NCBI GenBank assembly: GCA_003220955.1 | Contig: QHTW01000194.1 | Coordinates: 1-6,405 of the forward strand | Length of the DNA: 6,405 nucleotides | Source: Gemmatimonadota bacterium | GTDB taxonomy: Bacteria; Gemmatimonadota; Gemmatimonadetes; Gemmatimonadales; GWC2-71-9 | Reading direction: 5' to 3' | Shown here: piece after piece, positions 1 through 5,263 of the stretch | Numbering within the stretch: position 1 is the stretch's first letter | How the letters are laid out: each line of letters starts with the position of its first letter | Program-made: the position numbers and the translations under genes | Notes under the pieces: model-generated | Told to the model about the DNA's origin: nothing | What the model saw: the letters and a program-made list of their open reading frames with translations, nothing else | Databases searched by the model: none

Positions 1-1
1 C

Positions 2-745
2 AAGCTCTCGGCACTCGTTGCGGGGGAGCTCGATTTCGCCGGCATCAGTCCCCAGCACGTCGCCTTTGTGCGCCGGCATCCTGCGCTCGCGATTCGCGAG
101 TATCCGCTGATCTTCCCGTATGGGCTCGTGTTCAACACTCGCCGCCCGCCGTTCGACGATCCGCGCGCCAGGCTCGCGGCGGCGCTCGCCATCGACCGGC
201 GGGAGATCGTGGACGGGTATCTCTTTGGCCTCGCCGCGCCCGCTGAGGGGCCGGTCCCTCCTGGTCTCCCCGGCTACGTCGCGCCGCCCCACATCCCGCT
301 CGACCCCGACTCGGCGCGCCGCCTCGTCCCACAACTGGCCACGCCACCGAGCTTCGAGCTGCTCTCGGTCGGCAGCGGCGAGGCGCCGCTCGAGCAGATG
401 CTTCAGGCGCGACTCGCGGCGGTGGGATTTCATGTGACGATCCGCCAGCTCGAGCTCTCGACTTTTCTGGATCGCGTGTACGGCCGGCGTCACGATTTCT
501 CCGCCGCGGTCATGGGGATTCCCGGAGATCCGGGCCTCGGCTTCCTTCAGCCGCTCGGGGAGCTCACCGGCATCCCGGTGCCGGCGGATCCGGCCTTGGC
601 CCAGCGCGTATTCGCGGAGCGACTGCCCGTCGTGTGGCTGTACCACGCTCGCGGTGTCCAAGCGATGAACCAGCGCGTGCGAGGGGTACGGATGGACATG
701 CGGGGCGAGCTGCCGAGTGTGGTCATGTGGCACGTGCAGCAATGA
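2..745 (+). CDS. ABC transporter solute-binding protein, family 5 (C-terminal part; 5' end outside window)
   Basis: The open frame runs in from the window edge, giving 247 residues to a TGA at 743-745. It resembles the SBP_bac_5 (peptide/nickel/oligosaccharide) binding proteins, which capture solutes outside the inner membrane and deliver them to an ABC permease. Visible hallmarks, numbered from the first in-window residue: KLSALVAGELDFAG (1-14), the hinge segment FNTRRPPFDDPRARLAAALA (44-63) followed by IDRREIV, then PVPPGLPGY (84-92), and the terminal lobe with PGDPGLG (174-180), PVVWLYHARGVQ (209-220) and RGELPSVV. The signal peptide and first lobe lie upstream. The stretch between the GDP motif and WLYH is short and lacks the usual Y-x-NP-x-VD-x-LL segment, so the ligand lobe looks compact. 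The family binds peptides, metals or sugars; the kinase and lyase-like genes downstream favour a carbohydrate, which is inference. Internal GTG/ATG codons are not real starts because the fold continues upstream of them. Confidence 0.9.
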   Translation, partial: KLSALVAGELDFAGISPQHVAFVRRHPALAIREYPLIFPYGLVFNTRRPPFDDPRARLAAALAIDRREIVDGYLFGLAAPAEGPVPPGLPGYVAPPHIPLDPDSARRLVPQLATPPSFELLSVGSGEAPLEQMLQARLAAVGFHVTIRQLELSTFLDRVYGRRHDFSAAVMGIPGDPGLGFLQPLGELTGIPVPADPALAQRVFAERLPVVWLYHARGVQAMNQRVRGVRMDMRGELPSVVMWHVQQ

Positions 746-1746
746 CACGGCGCGATCTCCCCACCGAATTCCACGCGAGCGCGCCGCTGCGCCTCGACTT
801 CGCTGGAGGGTGGACCGATGTGCCGCCGTTTTCGGCGCGCGAGGGCGGCGTCGTGGTGAACGGCGCGATCGCACTCCGCGCGCATGTAAAACTGGAGCTC
901 GGGAACAAGCTCCTGCGGCTGGTCTCGGAAGAGCTGGGCGAAACACTCGAGTGCGCGAATGCCGGCGGGCTGGTCCCCGGCGGCAAGCTTCCGTTGTTAA
1001 CGGCCGCGCTGCGCATGTTTCCGGTGCTCGGCGGCTTCACCCTCACCACGCGCTGCGATGCGCCGCCCGGATCGGGACTCGGCAGCTCGGGCGCCCTCGG
1101 CGTGGCATTGGTCGGGGCGTTGCTGCGCGCGCGCGACGACGCCATGAGCTCGCGCCCTCAAGATGTCGCCGATCAGGCCTGGCAGGTCGAAACCATCGAG
1201 GCACGGCTCCCCGGCGGCAAGCAGGACCAGTATGCGGCCGCATTGGGAGGTTTTCACCGCCTGAGCTTTCGCGACCCGGACGTGGGCGTCGAACCGATCA
1301 CGCTGGAGCCTGCATTCGCGACGGCGCTGGAACGGCAGATGCTGATCTGCTACACCAACAAGAGTCGTGTGTCCGGCGACACCATCTCACGCGTTATGGG
1401 TGCGTACGAGCGCGGCGATGGGAAAGTCACCGGTGCGTTACACGGCTTGAAAGAGACGGGAAACGCGATGGCCGAAGCATTACGCGCCGCCGATCTCGCG
1501 CGGGTCGCCGCGCTGCTCACCCAAAACTGGAACCATCAGCAGGCGCTTGATCCCGGCATGCGCACGACGGAAATGGCGCAGCTCGAAGCCGCCGCCGCCA
1601 AAGCTGGAGCGCTCGGCGGGAAGGCCGCCGGCGCCGGCGCGGGCGGCTGCATGTTCTTCGTGATGCGTGGCGATGCACGGGCCGTGGCCGCAACGGCAAG
1701 AGTCTTGCCCCTCGCCTGGTCTGCGGAAGGGGTGCGGACGTGGTGA
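742..1746 (+). CDS. GHMP-superfamily sugar kinase (HddA/fucokinase-like)
   Basis: This 334-residue protein would transfer phosphate from ATP to a sugar or sugar phosphate in the cytosol. All three GHMP motifs are visible: the N-terminal APLRLDFAGGWTDVPPF (14-30), the ATP phosphate-binding loop PPGSGLGSSGALG (108-120), and the C-terminal GGKAAGAGAGG (292-302). The signature GGKQDQYAAALGG (158-170), with likely catalytic Asp162, is typical of D-glycero-alpha-D-manno-heptose 7-phosphate kinase (HddA) and the kinase half of bifunctional fucokinase. AGGWTDVPPF leans toward the fucokinase side. Length fits a stand-alone HddA-type kinase (about 330-350). The start is the ATG inside ATGA shared with the preceding stop; the frame is open upstream to 634, but homology begins just after residue 10, and an overlap start implies translational coupling. 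No strong Shine-Dalgarno is seen. Family assignment is firm; the substrate (heptose, fucose, uronate or other) is unknown. Confidence 0.9.
   Translation: MTRRDLPTEFHASAPLRLDFAGGWTDVPPFSAREGGVVVNGAIALRAHVKLELGNKLLRLVSEELGETLECANAGGLVPGGKLPLLTAALRMFPVLGGFTLTTRCDAPPGSGLGSSGALGVALVGALLRARDDAMSSRPQDVADQAWQVETIEARLPGGKQDQYAAALGGFHRLSFRDPDVGVEPITLEPAFATALERQMLICYTNKSRVSGDTISRVMGAYERGDGKVTGALHGLKETGNAMAEALRAADLARVAALLTQNWNHQQALDPGMRTTEMAQLEAAAAKAGALGGKAAGAGAGGCMFFVMRGDARAVAATARVLPLAWSAEGVRTW
1725..1732 (+). promoter_or_regulatory. Shine-Dalgarno-like site for the heparinase-like gene
   Basis: A purine-rich GGAAGGGG lies inside the kinase coding end. Its GGAAGG core ends 9 bases before GTG 1740 and 12 before GTG 1743. 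Both GTGs are in frame and adjacent. The spacing favours 1740, while the GTGA overlap with the kinase stop would favour 1743; the proteins differ by one residue. Confidence 0.45.
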
Positions 1747-4520
1747 CGGCGGAAGAGCTCGCCGCCCGCCGCGATGCCGTGCGTGGCTCCGCCGACTTGC
1801 AGGCGCTCCTCGCGCACCTGCGAGAACGAGCGCGTCCGCTGCTCGCGCGAACACCCGTGATCCCTGACCACAAGGCCGTGTTGACCACCGACGGGGGCTT
1901 TTGCCCCGACGATGGCACCGCGCTGACCTTCGATCCATGGAGTCCGACCGAGCATCGCTGCCCGCACTGCGGCAAGACCTGGCGGGGCGAGCGCCACGAT
2001 TGGAGCTGGGTGCGCTATCAGCATCTGTGGCTTGCCGAGCGCGCGGCGCATCTCGCCGCGCTTGCGGGCTTCGGGGACGGTGGAGTGGACGATCGCGCGG
2101 CGGCGGCGCGCGCGCGCGACATCCTCAACGCCTACGCCCAGCGCTATTGGCGCTATCCTAATCGCGACAACGTCCTCGGTCCGAGCCGGTTGTTTTACTC
2201 GACCTACATCGAATCGCTCTGGACGTGCAATTATGTCGCCGCGGCGACGTTGCTGCGCGCTGCCGACCAGCTCGACGAAGCCACCGCGCGGGGCGTGAAT
2301 CAGGTCGCCGAGGAAGCCGCGACGCTGATCGGTGAGTACGACGAAGGGTTTTCGAACCGCCAGACGTGGAACAATGCGGCGCTTGCGGCGGTCGCGGTAT
2401 GGTTCGAGGACGAAGAGTTGGCCCAGCGCGTCATTGAAGGCGAGACTGGCCTCATCGCGCACCTGCTGCGTGGCTGTGGGCGGGACGGGATGTGGTATGA
2501 GGGTGAGAACTACCACCTCTTTGCCCTGCGAGGTATGCTCACCGGAGCCGGCTGGGCGCGTCTGGCGGGCGTCGATTTCACCGCAGATCAGCGGCTCGCC
2601 GAGCGTTTGCACGCCGCGCTGCGGGCCCCGACGCTCACGGCGCTTCCGGACTACACCTACCCGGCGCGGAAGGACTCACGATTCGGCGTCTCGCTCGCCC
2701 AACCGGCGTACCTCGAATTGTGGGAGATTGGTTTGGCGCGGCTCGAGCAGCCTGCCGACTTGCTCCCCTGGTTATCTGTCCTGTACACGCAGGCTGAACC
2801 GCCGATGCTGCAGTTGTTGGAATCATATCTTCACGACGCGCCCGTGCCTGGGGAGGCCGTTCCCGTTTCCCGCTCGAGGCTGTCCTGGTGGTCACTCCTT
2901 GAGATGGTGCCGGAACTTCCAGCGGTCGAGGAGTCCTGGAGTCCGCACAGCGTTCTGCTCGAAGGCCAAGGCCTGGCGGTGCTGCGCCGCGATGGCCGCT
3001 ATGTGAGTCTCGAATGCGGACCGTATGGTGGCGGACATGGCCATCCCGATCGGCTGCAACTCACACTGCACGCGGACGGCGTCTATTGGCTTCCCGATCC
3101 CGGTACGGGGTCGTACGTCGCGCACGATCTCTTCTGGTATCGCTCGACGCTGGCGCACAATGCTCCGCGATTGAATGGCGAATCTCAGGCGCCGGGCAAC
3201 GCGAGCTGCGAGAGCTTCGATGCTGGCGGCGATTGGGCCTGGGTGTGTGGACGTTTCGATGCGGTGCGGCGCATCGTTACGGCCGGCCCGCAATACATCG
3301 TCGACGTGACGCTGCTCGGAGCGAGAGAGGAGACCGTGCTCGAGTTGCCATGGCACGTTGCGGGTCGAGGAGGCGTGGATACAAAAGGCCGCTGGGTCGA
3401 TGCCGAGCTGCCGGACGAGTTCGTGACGCGCTCGCAGCGCTTCATTCCCGACGTGCCCGGCGCCGTAGTGCTCTCCCATGCGCAGCAGCAGGGGCAGTTC
3501 ACGGCACATCTGTTATTCGAGGGTGACCTCTTGCAGGTTGAGGGACCCGGGCTGCCGGAACGGCACGACCGGGCGCCGTTCTACGTGGGGCGGGTGCGCG
3601 GACGCAACGCGCGTATTGTCACGGTGATCGAAACGTACAAGGACGCGCCCGTCATTCGAACCGTGCGGACACGCGGTGATACGGTCGAAGTCGAGACGAC
3701 ATCGGGCGTGGAACGCCACCGCATCGGCACGGCGGAGTGGGTCATCGAACGGGAGGGAGACGCCTCCATCACGCTGCGCGGTCAGCGGGAGGCAACGCCT
3801 CCTTTCTCGCCGCTGCTCGAGATCGATGCGCCGACACCCGTTGCTGCTCCGGCGTTTCGGGTCAGCAGCCCGCCGCGCCTCGACGGCTCGCTCGATGGAT
3901 TCGATCTGTCGGAGCCGCTCGAGCTGGGGCTTGAGGATCAATATCGCCGGAGCGAGGACGCCTATCCTGGTCCCGAAGATCTTTCTGCAGTTGCTCATGC
4001 CGCCTGGGACGAGTCGGCGTTGTATCTCGCCGTCGAGGTCACCAAGCCCGACGTTGTATTGCGCCCCGCGGCTGCAGCACCGCTCAAGCTCGACAACGAA
4101 ACAGACGACATTCATTCAGATGGCCTGCAGGTCTATATCGCTCCGGCTCCCGGTTCCTCAGGGCAGGATGGTGTGGTGCCAGTCGGCTACCTCATCGTAC
4201 CGAATGAGGATGGTCACACGGTGCGGGCGAGCTCGACGTCTGACACGCGCGACCACAGCGCGACGAATCCGGCGCAAGTGCGAGGAGCGTGGCGGCGCAC
4301 CGACAGCGGCTATTGCGTGACGGTCGCCATTCCATGGCCACCTGGTGCGTACCCCCATGCGGGTGGTCGCGTGCGCTTCGATCTCATCGTCAACGAAATG
4401 TTGCCCGGCCGCCTGCGGCGCGTGGGACAGCTGGTGTGGAGCGGCGGCGGTGGGTGGGTGTGGCTCCGGGGCGATCGCCAGGATCCCGGCCGGTTTGGCG
4501 TTGTGGAGCTGGTCGGATGA
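1740..4520 (+). CDS. Heparinase II/III-like polysaccharide lyase family protein with C-terminal CBM9-like domain, no signal peptide
   Basis: 926 residues. Heparinase II/III-fold enzymes cleave uronate glycosidic bonds by beta-elimination. In order: a polar N-terminus without signal peptide; a Cys motif with CPDDG (C55) and CPHCG (C74, C77), a possible zinc site; an alpha/alpha-barrel region (about 85-365) with SNRQTWNN (205-212) and DGMWYEGENYHLF (249-261); a lyase beta-sandwich (about 400-690) with CGPYGGGHGHPDRL (426-439), LPDPGTGSY (451-459) and STLAHNAPRLNG (469-480). H433/H435, D453 and H473 match in order and roughly in spacing the catalytic His and zinc ligands of Pedobacter heparinase II (His406/His408, Asp425, His450). 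Y253 or Y258 is the candidate catalytic Tyr. Residues about 705-926 look like a CBM9-like/DOMON-type domain: PPRLDGSLDGF (711-721), AAWDESALYLAVEV (754-767), DDIHSDGLQVYI (789-800), IPW (864-866). The usual barrel His seems replaced by Asn. Start is GTG 1740 or 1743. Substrate unknown; cytosolic location is inferred. Confidence 0.88.
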   Translation: MVTAEELAARRDAVRGSADLQALLAHLRERARPLLARTPVIPDHKAVLTTDGGFCPDDGTALTFDPWSPTEHRCPHCGKTWRGERHDWSWVRYQHLWLAERAAHLAALAGFGDGGVDDRAAAARARDILNAYAQRYWRYPNRDNVLGPSRLFYSTYIESLWTCNYVAAATLLRAADQLDEATARGVNQVAEEAATLIGEYDEGFSNRQTWNNAALAAVAVWFEDEELAQRVIEGETGLIAHLLRGCGRDGMWYEGENYHLFALRGMLTGAGWARLAGVDFTADQRLAERLHAALRAPTLTALPDYTYPARKDSRFGVSLAQPAYLELWEIGLARLEQPADLLPWLSVLYTQAEPPMLQLLESYLHDAPVPGEAVPVSRSRLSWWSLLEMVPELPAVEESWSPHSVLLEGQGLAVLRRDGRYVSLECGPYGGGHGHPDRLQLTLHADGVYWLPDPGTGSYVAHDLFWYRSTLAHNAPRLNGESQAPGNASCESFDAGGDWAWVCGRFDAVRRIVTAGPQYIVDVTLLGAREETVLELPWHVAGRGGVDTKGRWVDAELPDEFVTRSQRFIPDVPGAVVLSHAQQQGQFTAHLLFEGDLLQVEGPGLPERHDRAPFYVGRVRGRNARIVTVIETYKDAPVIRTVRTRGDTVEVETTSGVERHRIGTAEWVIEREGDASITLRGQREATPPFSPLLEIDAPTPVAAPAFRVSSPPRLDGSLDGFDLSEPLELGLEDQYRRSEDAYPGPEDLSAVAHAAWDESALYLAVEVTKPDVVLRPAAAAPLKLDNETDDIHSDGLQVYIAPAPGSSGQDGVVPVGYLIVPNEDGHTVRASSTSDTRDHSATNPAQVRGAWRRTDSGYCVTVAIPWPPGAYPHAGGRVRFDLIVNEMLPGRLRRVGQLVWSGGGGWVWLRGDRQDPGRFGVVELVG
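4505..4508 (+). promoter_or_regulatory. Shine-Dalgarno for the TrmJ-like gene
   Basis: GGAG ends 8 bases before ATG 4517, within the last codons of the heparinase-like gene. The good spacing, together with the ATGA stop/start overlap, decides the start of the methyltransferase; the frame is open further upstream, but the conserved fold begins at this Met. Confidence 0.6.
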
Positions 4521-5263
4521 TCGTGATCGTTCTGCACGAACCTCAGGATCTCGTCAACATCGCCCACGTCGTCCGTGGAATGAAGAACTTCGGCGTGCGG
4601 GATCTGCGACTCGTGAAGCCGCGCGAATACGAGGCCTACCGCATCGAGGGGATCGCGCATCAGACGCAGGATGTCCTAGCGCGCGTCCGGACGTACGCCA
4701 GTCTCGCAGATGCACTCGCGGACTGCGTGCACGTCGTCGGGTTTACGGCGCGCGGCCGGACCGCCAAGCGCAACCTGCAGCGGCCCAGAGATGCGGCCAT
4801 CGAAGTGATGAGTCTGGCTGAAGGTGGACCGGTCGCGTTGTTGTTCGGCCGCGAGGACAAGGGGCTCTCCAACGAGGACCTCGATCGGTGTCATCGCGTC
4901 GTGACGATCCCGAGCGATCCCGCGTACGCCTCGCTGAACCTCGCCCACGCCGTCATCATCATGCTGTACGAGCTTGCGCTTGTGCGCGGCGCCGAGTCGC
5001 GTCCATTCAAAACTCCCCGTCGCACGGCCGAGCCCGCTGATGTCGCCGAGCTTGAGCGGCTGTTCGTGGACGTGGCTCGCGCGTTGCAGGCGATCGAGTT
5101 CTTCAAGACCAGGAACCAGGGCGGCGTGATGCGGACGATGCGCGAGATCGCGCATCGCGCACCGCTGGACGCTCGCGAGGTCAAACTGCTGCGCGCGATG
5201 GCTATCGAGGTGACCAAATACGGTGAACGACTGGCGCGTTCCGGGCTTCACGTCGACCGGTAG
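4517..5263 (+). CDS. SPOUT-class RNA 2'-O-ribose methyltransferase, TrmJ-like (TrmH family, group 1)
   Basis: A 248-residue protein, matching the length of E. coli TrmJ (about 246), which methylates the 2'-OH of nucleotide 32 in tRNA anticodon loops using S-adenosylmethionine. The three trefoil-knot motifs are present: PQDLVNIAHVVRGMKNFGV (9-27) with N14 and candidate catalytic R20; ALLFGREDKGLSNEDL (107-122), the FGRE-GL-NE motif; and IPSDPAYASLNLAHAVIIML (131-150), the SLNLxxAV motif closing the cofactor pocket. The C-terminal helices (about 195-240) carry MRTMREIAHRAPLDAREVKLL, reminiscent of the TrmJ dimer tail. In motif 1 the usual N-[IM]-G is N-I-A. It begins by ATGA overlap with the gene before and its end overlaps the next gene by 41 bases. 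It has no evident link to carbohydrate metabolism. The specific target nucleotide is not provable from sequence, so no gene symbol is assigned. Confidence 0.9.
   Translation: MIVIVLHEPQDLVNIAHVVRGMKNFGVRDLRLVKPREYEAYRIEGIAHQTQDVLARVRTYASLADALADCVHVVGFTARGRTAKRNLQRPRDAAIEVMSLAEGGPVALLFGREDKGLSNEDLDRCHRVVTIPSDPAYASLNLAHAVIIMLYELALVRGAESRPFKTPRRTAEPADVAELERLFVDVARALQAIEFFKTRNQGGVMRTMREIAHRAPLDAREVKLLRAMAIEVTKYGERLARSGLHVDR
5207..5213 (+). promoter_or_regulatory. Shine-Dalgarno for the aminotransferase gene
   Basis: GAGGTGA ends 9 bases before GTG 5223. The TGA at 5211-5213 within it is an in-frame stop, so GTG 5223 is the first possible start in that frame. This supports the 41-base overlap with the methyltransferase gene as real. 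Confidence 0.6.

Noticed and set aside
634..741. Upstream extension of the kinase frame
   Set aside because: The 36 extra codons overlap the conserved end of the binding protein, are Arg/Ala-rich, and precede the point where kinase homology begins; ATG 742 with the ATGA overlap is better.
1627..1638. 12-base palindrome GCCGGCGCCGGC
   Set aside because: It encodes the Ala/Gly-rich nucleotide-binding motif of the kinase; GC-rich Gly/Ala codons give such palindromes without selection.
2106..2118. Alternating GC run (possible Z-DNA)
   Set aside because: Only 13 bases, encoding Ala/Arg codons in a high-GC gene; compositional.
1536..2612. Long minus-strand open frame (358 codons) opposite the kinase end and the lyase start
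   Set aside because: It is antisense to two genes with clear family motifs; its translation is Arg/Ala-rich with no recognisable domain. Long antisense frames are expected in high-GC coding DNA.
3513..4115. Minus-strand open frame (200 codons) opposite the lyase/CBM9-like region
   Set aside because: No domain, no ribosome-binding site worth noting, and the opposite strand carries recognisable sequence throughout.
4289..4516. Upstream extension of the methyltransferase frame
   Set aside because: It overlaps the CBM9-like domain; the knot fold starts at Met 4517, which has a GGAG 8 bases upstream.
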